10,437 bases of DNA from CAZMVY01 sp964569765 (GCA_964569765.1 CAZMVY010000182.1:1-10437), one strand, 5' to 3'; shown: positions 1 to 7,157, counted from the first letter of the stretch. Made by a program: numbers and translations. Notes: generated from the sequence alone by a model not told the origin.

Positions 1-3000
1 ACCGGGATCGGCCCGTCGGACGGCGGCCAGGCGAAATCGCCGTAGTGGTTGTCGCAGGTCGGCTCGAGGCGGCACGGCAGGGGGCTCGATATGTCGATGT
101 GCACCGGCGGTGTCGCGGGCTGCGATCCCTCGTATGTGCCGTCGGCAAACTCGACGCGGGCCTGGTGATCCGAGACCGGCGGCTTGGCCGTCAGATCCAG
201 GCGCGGCCATCCGCGCAGCACGACCTTATGGCCGGCTTCCGTGTTACGCGTCCACTCGACGACTTCAAGATCGCTGTCGATGGCGATCGGTTCGCCCGGT
301 TCAGGCGGTCGGATGGCGATGAGCGGGGCCGGCGTGTCCGCCAGCGGCACCTTTACCCAGGTGTGCCCGGCATCGCGCCGGTAGTTGAGAATGGGCAGCA
401 CCTTGCCACTGAGCGCATCCCATCGCTCCGGGATCCCGTCTGCGGCGAACTTCAGCGACATAGCGCCGCCCTTCGCGGCAGGGTTTTCCCACAAGCGGCG
501 CTTGTTGATGTCATACTCCGCGTTGAAGCAGGTCCCCGTGCCGTCGTCGGACAGGACAAGATAGAAGTCGCGATCCCCTGCCTTCCGATGGATGAACGGC
601 AGCCGCTGCGCGAGGTCGCGCCCGAGCCTGTTGATAACGGTGGTGGCCGTCTGAGCGGGATCGGCGAGAGCGGTTGCCCGCCTGCGGAGCTGCTTGAGGT
701 TCTCGTCGAACGTCGGCAACGCCATGACGCGGTCCGCTGCCTGTTCGGGCGGCTCGCCGACGATGAGCACGTGCCCGTCAGCCTCGATGAAGGCAGCGAG
801 TCTTGCCAGCGTGGCCTCGCCCACGACCCGCGTCGCGGGGAGGATCAGCATCCGCAGGCGCGCCCTTCCGACGGCCAGAACGCCCTTCTCAATCTTCGCG
901 CGTCGGATCGAGTCTTCGTCGATGATGATGTAGTCGAGCTGCTCCCCGCGGAGCGAGTTCTGGACGGCCCAATAGACCTCGCTCGCCCGTTGCGCCGCTG
1001 GCAGCGCCGGCCCGAACCCGCTGTAGGCGTGCACGGTGTTGGCCGGATGGACGACGGCCACATCGGCGACGTGCCGTCCGCGCGTGAGGATGTAGCAGAG
1101 CCGCGAGACGTAATCGGCGAGGACGTTGTAGTGAACGAAGTACGGCTGCCGCCAGCCGGTGTCGGGCGGGGCCCATTCATAGAACGAGCCGTGCGTCGAA
1201 TAGTAGATCGCGTGCGGGTCGTAGAGCGTGCTGCCGGCGGCCAGCCACGGATGCAGCAGCGTGATGATCTCCTCCGGCGTCTGGCCCCATCCGCTCGAGT
1301 GGAATCCTTCGATCCATACCCGCGGCCGCTCATAGAGATCGGCGATCGACTCGTGCGGCTTCGCGTCACCGCCCTGGTCGTTCCCGGGGGCGGAATAGTG
1401 GCGCATCGTCTTGAAGTAGTCGACGTAGTAGCTCTCGCCGGCGATCGGGTCGGCGTTGCGGACGGTCTGGTCGTAACCGCAGAGCAGGTGGTGCTTCTCG
1501 TGCCACTTGTGCAGCGGCAGGAAGAATGCCTCTTCGCACAGTTCGGCGGCGAGGCGGTTCGCGTCGCAGCGGATCTGTGCGACCGTCGGGCCCTTGACGT
1601 CGCCGAAGCGATCCACGACATCGTCGTAGAGCGCCGGGAGCTTCTCGATCAGATCGTAGCCGCAGCGTTTGCGGAACTCGTCGATCATGCGCCGCGAGAA
1701 CCGCGGCATCGGTGGGAACTCGTCCTGGAATGAGCCGGCGATACTCTTGCCCAGCTCGTCGCCGAACCGCCGCTCCATCTCGCCGTGGACGACGTCGATC
1801 AACGCGGCCCCGGCTGCCGGGTTGTGGTAGTCGAACCCGCCCGGCATCGTGTAGAAGATCTGCACGCGGTGCGGCCCGGCGGGCACGGAGACGCGCAACA
1901 CGCCGTTCGCGATCTTGTCGGTGACGTTCCGAACGCCCTCGATGCGTACGCCGAGCGACGCGCGCGCGCCGGCCTCTGCTCCGATGCCGGCGATCGGTCC
2001 CCACGGTGCGATCGGCGGCGCGCCGATCACGTGGGCGCTCGCCCACTTCGAATCGTCGAACTCCGGCGTGGTCCAGTCCTTCGCTTCGTCCGCGCTCACG
2101 CGGAACTCGCCATTGCTGACGATTCGTCGCTCTTTCGGCGTTGCGCCTACGCGACGCTGGCTCTTCGTCGGGCGGTCGCTGATCCCCAGCTCCAGCAACA
2201 CCCCGGCCGGCCCGGCAAGGTTCTCGCCCATGACAGCGATGACGTTCCGGCCGGCCCGCAGGTGACGGGCGACGTCGTATCGCTCCACGCCGCGCCAACC
2301 TTCCGCCGCCATCGTGGCTGCGTCCTCGCCGACCTTGACACCGTTGACGTAGGCGACGTAACCGTTATCCGCCGTGACGCGGAGCAGGGCGCGGGCCGGC
2401 GGCGCCGTCAGCTCGAATGCCCGGCGGAAGTATCGCTTCCCGGCGGCGTCTATGGCGGCGCGGTCCCAGATCCAGGCGGCCGCGCCGCTTTCCGCCGACT
2501 CCGCGCTGGACGCGACGAATGCCGCGAGCGCCGTCCCCTCGGGCGGCACGCGGATTTCGGTCTCGGCCGGGCCTGTCACGTCGCGGACCTCGCGCTGAAG
2601 CGAGATGCCGCGGAAGTCGGGGTGATCGCGCACCACCCGCGCTTGCAGGCCGGAGCCCGAGAATCCGAGCTGATCGTAGAACCACAGACGCACGCCGACG
2701 CGCTTGCCCTCCTGGAGTGCGTAGCCGAACAGGTCCCACCACTCGTCCGAGAGGAACGGCGGATCGTCGGCCGCGCTGCCGTAGAGCGGTCCGGACGGTG
2801 CGAGGTTTAACACGATCGCGTTGTGAATCCCGCCGGCGGCAATCCGCTCCAACTCATACTTGAGCCGGTCGCGCTCGATGCGGTCGCCGCTCCCCCACCA
2901 GATCGGAACGTGCGAGGACTCGGGCATCGGCGTCGCGAATCCCGAGCGAAGGTCTTCCGCCGGTGCGAAGGGGGCCAGGAGGGCGGTGACAAGCACGACC

Positions 3001-3023
3001 GGAATCGGATAGGATGCTTTCAT
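1..3023 (-). CDS. Secreted GH106-type glycoside hydrolase (alpha-L-rhamnosidase family), 3' end beyond window
   Basis: The frame stays open from an ATG at 3023 to the left edge (1007 codons, no stop), so the C-terminus is missing. Residues 1-22 look like a signal peptide: Lys2, a hydrophobic core, then Ala20-Pro21-Ala22 before Glu23, so the protein is probably exported. A barrel-like N-terminal part follows (about 28-130, with PIWWGSGDR and SDEWWDLFGYAL). About 190-283 resembles a galactose-binding beta-sandwich (TADNGYVAYVNG, RAGRNVIAVMG). The barrel then resumes, with an acidic pair Asp434-Glu435 in FQDEFPP, then GYDLIEKLPALYDD, and Glu572 in RVWIEGFHSSGWG. The visible end has the CDNHYGDFAWP motif, like the late C-terminal motif of GH106 enzymes. 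GH106 enzymes remove terminal alpha-L-rhamnose from pectic and related glycans; the interrupted barrel and conserved Asp/Glu fit that family. The exact linkage is not readable, and it could be a divergent GH106-like enzyme with another specificity. I see no clear Shine-Dalgarno sequence; the signal peptide is what supports this start. Confidence 0.82.
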   Translation of the reverse strand, partial: MKASYPIPVVLVTALLAPFAPAEDLRSGFATPMPESSHVPIWWGSGDRIERDRLKYELERIAAGGIHNAIVLNLAPSGPLYGSAADDPPFLSDEWWDLFGYALQEGKRVGVRLWFYDQLGFSGSGLQARVVRDHPDFRGISLQREVRDVTGPAETEIRVPPEGTALAAFVASSAESAESGAAAWIWDRAAIDAAGKRYFRRAFELTAPPARALLRVTADNGYVAYVNGVKVGEDAATMAAEGWRGVERYDVARHLRAGRNVIAVMGENLAGPAGVLLELGISDRPTKSQRRVGATPKERRIVSNGEFRVSADEAKDWTTPEFDDSKWASAHVIGAPPIAPWGPIAGIGAEAGARASLGVRIEGVRNVTDKIANGVLRVSVPAGPHRVQIFYTMPGGFDYHNPAAGAALIDVVHGEMERRFGDELGKSIAGSFQDEFPPMPRFSRRMIDEFRKRCGYDLIEKLPALYDDVVDRFGDVKGPTVAQIRCDANRLAAELCEEAFFLPLHKWHEKHHLLCGYDQTVRNADPIAGESYYVDYFKTMRHYSAPGNDQGGDAKPHESIADLYERPRVWIEGFHSSGWGQTPEEIITLLHPWLAAGSTLYDPHAIYYSTHGSFYEWAPPDTGWRQPYFVHYNVLADYVSRLCYILTRGRHVADVAVVHPANTVHAYSGFGPALPAAQRASEVYWAVQNSLRGEQLDYIIIDEDSIRRAKIEKGVLAVGRARLRMLILPATRVVGEATLARLAAFIEADGHVLIVGEPPEQAADRVMALPTFDENLKQLRRRATALADPAQTATTVINRLGRDLAQRLPFIHRKAGDRDFYLVLSDDGTGTCFNAEYDINKRRLWENPAAKGGAMSLKFAADGIPERWDALSGKVLPILNYRRDAGHTWVKVPLADTPAPLIAIRPPEPGEPIAIDSDLEVVEWTRNTEAGHKVVLRGWPRLDLTAKPPVSDHQARVEFADGTYEGSQPATPPVHIDISSPLPCRLEPTCDNHYGDFAWPPSDGPIP

Positions 3024-3063
3024 ACGCGGCAATCTACCAGAGAACGTAAACGGCTCAACCCTT
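3024..3063. promoter_or_regulatory. Very short divergent gap between GH106-type gene and esterase-like gene
   Basis: Only 40 bases separate the two divergent start codons. No Shine-Dalgarno motif is evident on either side, and no convincing -35/-10 pair fits in the gap. Promoters must therefore overlap the opposite gene's coding sequence, or the transcripts must have very short leaders. The two genes may share regulation, but this is inference. Confidence 0.35.
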
Positions 3064-3783
3064 ATGAGACGACGACCGGAGAAACGCGCTGCCCCGCCGC
3101 CGCTCAAGCGGATCGCGCTTCCGCAACCGGGCTTCGTCGGCAAGGTGATCCGGGACTCCAACGGCAAACGCCGGAAGTACGTCGTCTACGTCCCGCCGAA
3201 CTACAAGCCGACTCGCGCCTGGCCGGCGATCCTCTACCTGCACGGCATCGGGGAGCGGGGCACGGACGGCCGCAGGCAGTGCTCGATCGGCATCGGCCCG
3301 GCGATCGTCGAGTACAGCCGGCCGTTTCCGTTCATCGTAATGTTCCCGCAGTGCATCGAGTTCGACCGCGTCGACGACGACCTCGCGATGGCGATTCTCG
3401 AAAGGACGTGCCGCGAGTATCGAATCGATCCGGATCGGATCTACCTTACCGGGCTCTCGATGGGAGGGGCGGGTACGTGGCGCCTCGCGACCCGCCACCC
3501 GGTCCGCTTCGCGGCGATCGCCCCGATCTGCGGGCGGAGCCTGCCGAGGCGGGCCGCGAAGCTCGAGCACACCCCCGTGTGGTGCTTCCACGGCGACGCC
3601 GACCCCGTCATCCCGGTTGCGGAGTCCCGTCGGATGATCGCAGCGCTCCAAGCCCTCGGCCTGCAGCCGAGGTACACCGAGTACCGGGGCGTGGCCCACA
3701 ACTGTTGGGATCGCGCCTACGGCACCCGCAGTCTGTACGCGTGGTTACTCAAGCACCGGCGCCGTCGGTCCTCGGGCGCCTGA
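3064..3783 (+). CDS. Alpha/beta-hydrolase, esterase/predicted-peptidase type
   Basis: This 239-residue protein has the alpha/beta-hydrolase signature of the feruloyl-esterase, PHB-depolymerase and 'predicted peptidase' group. A strand with the oxyanion-type motif LYLHGIGERG is at about 57-66. The nucleophile elbow is GLSMGG, with Ser132 as nucleophile. The acid is Asp180 in HGDADPVIP, and the base is His212 in GVAHNCWD, so the catalytic triad is complete. RKYVVYVPPNYKP (37-49) is the usual entry to such domains. There is no signal peptide or membrane segment; the N-terminus is basic (MRRRPEKR), so the product is predicted to be cytoplasmic. The ATG is the first after an in-frame TAG at 3010; the start is uncertain because no Shine-Dalgarno sequence is visible. 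The gene diverges from the GH106-type gene and converges on the sigma factor gene with a 31-base gap. Context suggests de-esterification of glycan or plant-derived esters, but the substrate cannot be read from sequence. Confidence 0.82.
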   Translation: MRRRPEKRAAPPPLKRIALPQPGFVGKVIRDSNGKRRKYVVYVPPNYKPTRAWPAILYLHGIGERGTDGRRQCSIGIGPAIVEYSRPFPFIVMFPQCIEFDRVDDDLAMAILERTCREYRIDPDRIYLTGLSMGGAGTWRLATRHPVRFAAIAPICGRSLPRRAAKLEHTPVWCFHGDADPVIPVAESRRMIAALQALGLQPRYTEYRGVAHNCWDRAYGTRSLYAWLLKHRRRRSSGA

Positions 3784-3813
3784 GAGCGTACACAACGGCT
3801 CTGTGGTGTGTGG

Positions 3814-3829
3814 GTCAACTCGTGTTGAC
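3814..3829. repeat. Perfect 6-bp inverted repeat over the sigma gene stop codon
   Basis: GTCAAC and GTTGAC flank a 4-base TCGT centre. The left arm overlaps the sigma gene's TGA stop (3815-3817). There is no adjoining T-run, so it is a weak terminator candidate. It is the only symmetric element in the convergent junction. Confidence 0.35.
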
Positions 3830-5524
3830 GGCCAGGCTGGACCGCTCTTCCAGCAGGATCTCGCGGAGCCTCTTGATCGCGTTCCGCTCGATCTGGCGGA
3901 CTCGTTCCTTCGTGACGCCGAACCCCTTGCCGATCTGATCGAGCGTCTCGCCCTGCCCCTCGCCCTTGAGCCCGAAGTGCCGGACCACGATGGCCCGCTC
4001 CCGGTCCGTCAGTTGGGCGAGGCACCGCTCGAGCGTCTTGCGGATGCCTTCCACCTCGACGCCGTCGCATTCGGGCTCGCGCGTGTCGGCCACGGTCTCG
4101 AGGAGTTCCTCGTTGCCCGTGACCTGCCGCGCCGCGTGATAGAGCGACTCCGGGATCGTGCGGGCGTAGTTCCGCATGATCGCCCACGAGGCGTACGTGC
4201 TGAACTTGTATCCCCGCGAGTAGTCAAACTTCTCCACGGCGCGCATCAGCGACAGATTCCCATCGCTGACGATTTCCAGGAACTCCGATCCGTGACGCGA
4301 CGGGCCGACGTGTCGACGCGCGATGCTGACGACCAGTCGGAGGTTCGCCCGCGTGATCCGGTTCTTCACGGCCTCGGCCGCGGCGACGGCTTCCTCCGCG
4401 ATCCGGAGTTGCTTCTCCGTAACGCGCAGCGGGTCGATCCGCTCGCGGAGCTTCGCTGCCTTGAACTTCAGATAATTGTACCGGCGGAAGAGCGCCCGCT
4501 CCTGCTTTGGCGTCAGCAGGGGCTCGCGATACAGGTCCTTCAGATACGGCGGCAGATCGTGCGGCACGCCGGCGGCGGACGCCGGAACCGTGGCGGCGGC
4601 GCCATCGGTCTCCCTTTCGTCGGAATCGCCCAGGATCAACTCGTCCGCGTTGGGCGCGTCGAACTCATGGTTGTAGATGTACTGGATCGGCCGCGCCAGC
4701 AACTGCCGTGCGCGGATCTCGCGGATGATCTGCTCTGCCTCGCTGACCGTCCGCCCGAACCGCTCCGCGAGTTGCCGGATCGGCAGGCCCGCCCGATAAG
4801 CGTCGTACAGAGCCTGGTGTTCGGGTCGGACGATCGGCTGTTCATTCCGGCCGAAGAGCGCCTCGTCGGGATGTTCGTGGTCAAAGCGGCGCAGCGTATA
4901 CCGGACCGTCTCGACCGCGCGGTGAATCTCCGCGGCGATCTGTTGCGAAAGCTCGTGCAGACGGATCCGCCGCTCGCCGAGGATCTCTCGCGCACGCTCG
5001 ATGATGCGGCGCTTCTCTGCCGCGCTAAGCTGCTTGAACGCGGCGCCGCGCTGCACCATGGCAAGGTTCCGGCGCACGAAACGCCGCACGCACCGCTCCG
5101 CAAAGGCGATCCGCACGTTTCCATCCGGAAAGCGGATCTTGCGTCCGGCCAGACCGCGCCGCCGCCAGCGGCACACCGTCTTGGTGGACACGTGCAGGCG
5201 CCGGGCCAACTGCTCGGTGGACCAGACCGGCTCCGGCAGCGCCGCCGCATCAAGCACCGGCTGCGCGCTGAGGTCCTCCACGAGCTGGACCAGGTCCGCG
5301 ACCAGGTGCTTGCCGTTGAGCGTCCCCCGTGCCGGCCCGTTCGAACGTCTCGATCGGTAGCCCGTGATGTGATAGCAGACGAACTCGTAGGGGTAGCCCT
5401 TGTCGGGGTCGATCAGATCGAGAAGATACTCCGCCCCCTCAATCTGGCGCAACCGCAGGCGCGAAGGAGAGAGCGTCAACTGATGGGCCAACTCGGCGAT
5501 CGCTGTCACGCGATACTTGGCCAC
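3815..5524 (-). CDS. Sigma-70-family RNA polymerase sigma factor with long HTH-rich N-terminal extension
   Basis: This 569-residue protein carries a sigma-70 core in its C-terminal part. Region 1.2 is at about 323-356 (DLPPYLKDLYREPLLTPKQ). Region 2 is at about 391-458 (NLRLVVSIARRH, then EKFDYSRGYKFSTYASW). Region 4 is at about 495-557 (LTDRERAIVVRHFGL, then VTKERVRQIERNAIKRL, the -35 recognition helix). Between regions 2 and 4 there are only about 36 residues, so region 3 is nearly absent. Residues 1-320 are an extension with a MerR/excisionase-like helix-turn-helix (STEQLARRLHVSTKTVCRWRR, about 102-122) and two weaker HTH-like segments (about 188-212 and 247-270). In the -10 helix, the tryptophan at the position of E. 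coli W433 is kept (Trp447), but the next residue is Ala448, and the positions of Q437 and T440 are Arg451 and Ala454. The start is GTG, supported by a GGAG motif 8 bases upstream. It is probably an alternative sigma factor that directs transcription of a specific gene set; its regulon is unknown. Confidence 0.88.
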   Translation of the reverse strand: MAKYRVTAIAELAHQLTLSPSRLRLRQIEGAEYLLDLIDPDKGYPYEFVCYHITGYRSRRSNGPARGTLNGKHLVADLVQLVEDLSAQPVLDAAALPEPVWSTEQLARRLHVSTKTVCRWRRRGLAGRKIRFPDGNVRIAFAERCVRRFVRRNLAMVQRGAAFKQLSAAEKRRIIERAREILGERRIRLHELSQQIAAEIHRAVETVRYTLRRFDHEHPDEALFGRNEQPIVRPEHQALYDAYRAGLPIRQLAERFGRTVSEAEQIIREIRARQLLARPIQYIYNHEFDAPNADELILGDSDERETDGAAATVPASAAGVPHDLPPYLKDLYREPLLTPKQERALFRRYNYLKFKAAKLRERIDPLRVTEKQLRIAEEAVAAAEAVKNRITRANLRLVVSIARRHVGPSRHGSEFLEIVSDGNLSLMRAVEKFDYSRGYKFSTYASWAIMRNYARTIPESLYHAARQVTGNEELLETVADTREPECDGVEVEGIRKTLERCLAQLTDRERAIVVRHFGLKGEGQGETLDQIGKGFGVTKERVRQIERNAIKRLREILLEERSSLAVNTS

Positions 5525-5532
5525 GGCTTCTA

Positions 5533-5536
5533 CTCC
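5533..5536 (-). promoter_or_regulatory. Ribosome binding site (GGAG) deciding a GTG start
   Basis: On the minus strand GGAG lies 8 bases before the GTG at 5524. No upstream ATG in frame lies close by. Together these fix the sigma factor start at a GTG codon. Confidence 0.6.
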
Positions 5537-5661
5537 ACAGCGCCAGCTTGGGCGCCCGCTGCCGCCACCGGGTTGGCCATGAGCCCGGTCTGGCTAGGGG
5601 TGTCAGCAGCTTCCCGTTCGAACCCCGATCAGATGGCAGCGGACAACGGGTAACCACTGCC

Positions 5662-5695
5662 ATAGGGTGAGGCTGGTCGGGGCCACAGACCCTAT
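5662..5695. repeat. Hairpin with 7-bp perfect closing stem
   Basis: ATAGGGT (5662-5668) pairs with ACCCTAT (5689-5695) around 20 bases that can form a short inner TGG/CCA stem. It lies 138 bases upstream of the sigma GTG, so it could sit in that gene's 5' leader or bind a regulator. Neither strand shows a terminator-like T-run after it. Confidence 0.4.
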
Positions 5696-5832
5696 CCGCA
5701 ACCCCAGACCTCGCTGCGACCTCCTCCCACTTCATTATCGTATCCATGCGTCGAGACGTCAACTTACGTACCCTGCTTGTTTCCGTTATGCAGGTTCGCA
5801 CCCCGTACTATTCGGACGGGTTGCCTTCGGCG

Positions 5833-5857
5833 TAACGCCTGTATTAAGAGGCAGTTA
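5833..5857. repeat. Bulged 8-bp hairpin
   Basis: TAACGCCT (5833-5840) pairs with AGGC-GTTA (5849-5857, with A5853 bulged) around an 8-base AT-rich loop. The function is unknown. It superficially recalls integron attC ends, but the core sites do not match. Confidence 0.35.
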
Positions 5858-5890
5858 TCCGCATGTGCAGCCCAGTTTCGGCCGCGCCAC

Positions 5891-5913
5891 CGGCGGCGTC
5901 CGAAAGTCCGCCG
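5891..5913. repeat. GC-rich 6-bp inverted repeat
   Basis: CGGCGG (5891-5896) pairs with CCGCCG (5908-5913) across 11 bases. In DNA of this composition such a repeat can occur by chance, so it is listed only as possible leader structure. Confidence 0.2.
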
Positions 5914-6154
5914 TCCGGGCCGGGCCGAGCAGCCGACCGTTATGCCGGGGCACTTCTTGTATTACGATACACTCTGATCAAAAATGGGGCAGATGCGAAG
6001 CGTGCCGGGTCTCGCAAGACGGGACTTGGCGGGCGCTCCACGACGTTGTTCCTCGCGGGGAGGGAAAGCGCATCTCTCGACCATGCGCGGCTATCGTAAG
6101 CCTCGGCGGGCTCTTGGCACGCCGCCGTGCCTTCACTTGAGGGGACTACCCGGC

Positions 6155-6159
6155 GGAGG
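6155..6159 (+). promoter_or_regulatory. Strong Shine-Dalgarno (GGAGG) for the PEP-CTERM-type gene
   Basis: GGAGG lies 7 bases before the ATG at 6167. The reading frame is open upstream to an ATG at 5984, but the ribosome binding site and the signal peptide that begins at 6167 decide the start. Confidence 0.75.
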
Positions 6160-6166
6160 AACGCTC

Positions 6167-6982
6167 ATGTCTTCCAGTATCGCGTTTGTGCTTGCGGCGG
6201 CTCTCGCACTGGCCTTTCCCCGACATGCGTCGGCAACCCTGTTCGACGATTTCGAGAGCTACGCGGACCAGGCCGCGTTTCAGGCATCCTGGCCCTCGTG
6301 GTTGCCGAACGGAACCTCGACGGACCCGGTACAGGGGTTCGGCCACAGCGGCATTCAGTCGATCAGCGGGGTCGCGTCGGCCGGCGATCGTCGAAACTTC
6401 CGGAATCTCGATAGCTTCGTGGCTTATCGAGGAACGGACGCAAATCCGCTGGAGTTCGAATTGTGGCTGTACGACCAGGACGCAATCCTGCCCGCTGCGC
6501 CGGACCTTGCGCAGAGTTACTGTGAGGTTCGTGCCTACGAGGAGGACGGCATGCCGCTGACGTGGTTTACCCGAGGCTATCATTTGCAGGGTCTGCTGGG
6601 CATGGGCATCTATGAGAGCGCCGGCACGCAGTATGGCGGGGGCGCAGGCGGTCGCGGGCATTATGCGTACCACCTGTACTACGGCGGGCTCAACGCATGG
6701 TACGCCACGGCTCCCCGACGTACCGTCGGCTGGCACAACATGAAGATGGTCCTGAGCGGCACCTCGGCGCGGATCTATGTGGATGGTGCGCTGGATGCGG
6801 AGGTGCCCTGGGCTAACCCGAACGCCTTGTATCCCATGGACGGCGTGACCCTGGGCTCAGGGCTCGCCTCAGCGGGTTATGATGTTGCATTTGACGACGT
6901 GCGGCTCGATGTCGTTCCCGATCCGATGACGGGCGTTCTGCTGGCTGCGGGTGGATCGTTCCTGCGTCGTCGGCACGGCTGA
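6167..6982 (+). CDS. Secreted LamG-like protein with PEP-CTERM-type sorting tail
   Basis: This 271-residue protein has three visible parts. Residues 1-23 are a signal peptide: hydrophobic IAFVLAAALALAF, then Ala21-Ser22-Ala23 before Thr24. Residues 25-250 open with FDDFESY and contain a LamG/concanavalin-like strand pattern (WHNMKMVLSGTSARIYVDG, about 189-207; FDDVRLDVV, about 242-250), typical of beta-jellyroll domains that often bind sugars. The tail is VPDP (250-253), a short hydrophobic stretch (254-266) and RRR (267-269). That matches the PEP-CTERM layout (VPEP, helix, basic cluster) with Asp in place of Glu. In this system an exosortase cleaves or relocates the protein at the cell envelope, often in bacteria that make exopolysaccharide. 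No exosortase gene is in the window. It lies upstream of the GH38 mannosidase on the same strand, 175 bases apart, so co-transcription is possible. The ligand is unknown. Confidence 0.78.
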   Translation: MSSSIAFVLAAALALAFPRHASATLFDDFESYADQAAFQASWPSWLPNGTSTDPVQGFGHSGIQSISGVASAGDRRNFRNLDSFVAYRGTDANPLEFELWLYDQDAILPAAPDLAQSYCEVRAYEEDGMPLTWFTRGYHLQGLLGMGIYESAGTQYGGGAGGRGHYAYHLYYGGLNAWYATAPRRTVGWHNMKMVLSGTSARIYVDGALDAEVPWANPNALYPMDGVTLGSGLASAGYDVAFDDVRLDVVPDPMTGVLLAAGGSFLRRRHG

Positions 6983-7049
6983 CGTTGCCGGGCGGCATCC
7001 CGATTGCCGTTTCTGGCCGGGCTCGCCGGTACTCCGGTGGCTGTGCGCC

Positions 7050-7078
7050 TTGACAGGTTTCTCCTTCCACCCACAAAT
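7050..7078 (+). promoter_or_regulatory. Candidate sigma-70-type promoter for the GH38 gene
   Basis: A perfect TTGACA (7050-7055) is followed by a 17-base spacer and ACAAAT (7073-7078), a weak -10 element matching TATAAT at three positions. It would give a leader of about 75 bases that contains the 7110-7141 hairpin. The -35 is good and the -10 is poor, so this is tentative. Confidence 0.33.
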
Positions 7079-7109
7079 GAACGTTTCGCCCGGGGATTTG
7101 CCGGCGACC

Positions 7110-7141
7110 ATCCGCACGTTGGCGGCCCTCGCCGTGCGGAT
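7110..7141 (+). promoter_or_regulatory. 9-bp hairpin/inverted repeat just upstream of the GH38 ribosome binding site
   Basis: ATCCGCACG (7110-7118) pairs perfectly with CGTGCGGAT (7133-7141) around a 14-base loop. It ends 6 bases before the GGAGG at 7148. It could be an operator for a dimeric repressor or an RNA structure controlling translation. There is no T-run for a terminator. Confidence 0.45.
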
Positions 7142-7147
7142 TCCGTT

Positions 7148-7152
7148 GGAGG
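7148..7152 (+). promoter_or_regulatory. Shine-Dalgarno (GGAGG) for the GH38 gene
   Basis: GGAGG lies 5 bases before the ATG at 7158. The frame is open further upstream (an in-frame ATG at 7077 would add 27 residues), but that ATG has no ribosome binding site. The conserved GH38 domain begins right after 7158. Confidence 0.7.
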
Positions 7153-7157
7153 TCGTG

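Larger units (their letters stand above)
5525..6166. other. 642-base divergent intergenic region without a supported gene
   Basis: This stretch separates the sigma factor gene (minus) from the PEP-CTERM-type gene (plus). It must hold both promoters, but I could not place a convincing -35/-10 pair for either. The open frames inside it (5667-6140 plus, and 5439-5801 minus, which overlaps the sigma gene) have no recognisable domain, no ribosome binding site and unnatural composition, so I do not annotate them. Hairpins at 5662-5695, 5833-5857 and 5891-5913 are listed separately. I looked for tmRNA, SRP RNA, RNase P RNA and tRNA motifs on both strands and found none that hold up. Confidence 0.5.

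Noticed and set aside
45..2810. Long plus-strand open frames (562 and 341 residues) opposite the GH106-type gene
   Set aside because: Products are Arg/Val/Asp-rich with no domain, and they lie antisense to a recognisable secreted glycosidase; such open frames are typical of GC-rich coding DNA.
5605..5630. GTTCGAAC with tRNA T-loop look upstream of the sigma gene
   Set aside because: The flanking bases cannot form a T stem on either strand and no acceptor or anticodon arm fits.
3803..5653. 616-residue plus-strand open frame opposite the sigma factor gene
   Set aside because: It is antisense to a clear sigma-70 protein and has no recognisable domain or ribosome binding site; it is a GC-driven shadow.
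5827..5860. Possible integron attC-like site
   Set aside because: The hairpin arms resemble TAAC/GTTA ends, but the 7-base core consensus fails at both ends and no integrase or cassette is present.
5667..6140. 157-residue open frame in the divergent intergenic region
   Set aside because: No ribosome binding site, no domain, mixed Arg/Ser/Pro-rich composition; more likely chance.
5984..6166. Upstream ATG at 5984 as start of the PEP-CTERM-type protein
   Set aside because: It would bury the signal peptide 61 residues inside; the ATG at 6167 has GGAGG 7 bases upstream and starts the signal peptide.
7077..7157. Upstream ATG at 7077 as start of the GH38 protein
   Set aside because: No ribosome binding site there, and it overlaps the candidate -10 element; the ATG at 7158 has GGAGG at good spacing and directly precedes the conserved domain.
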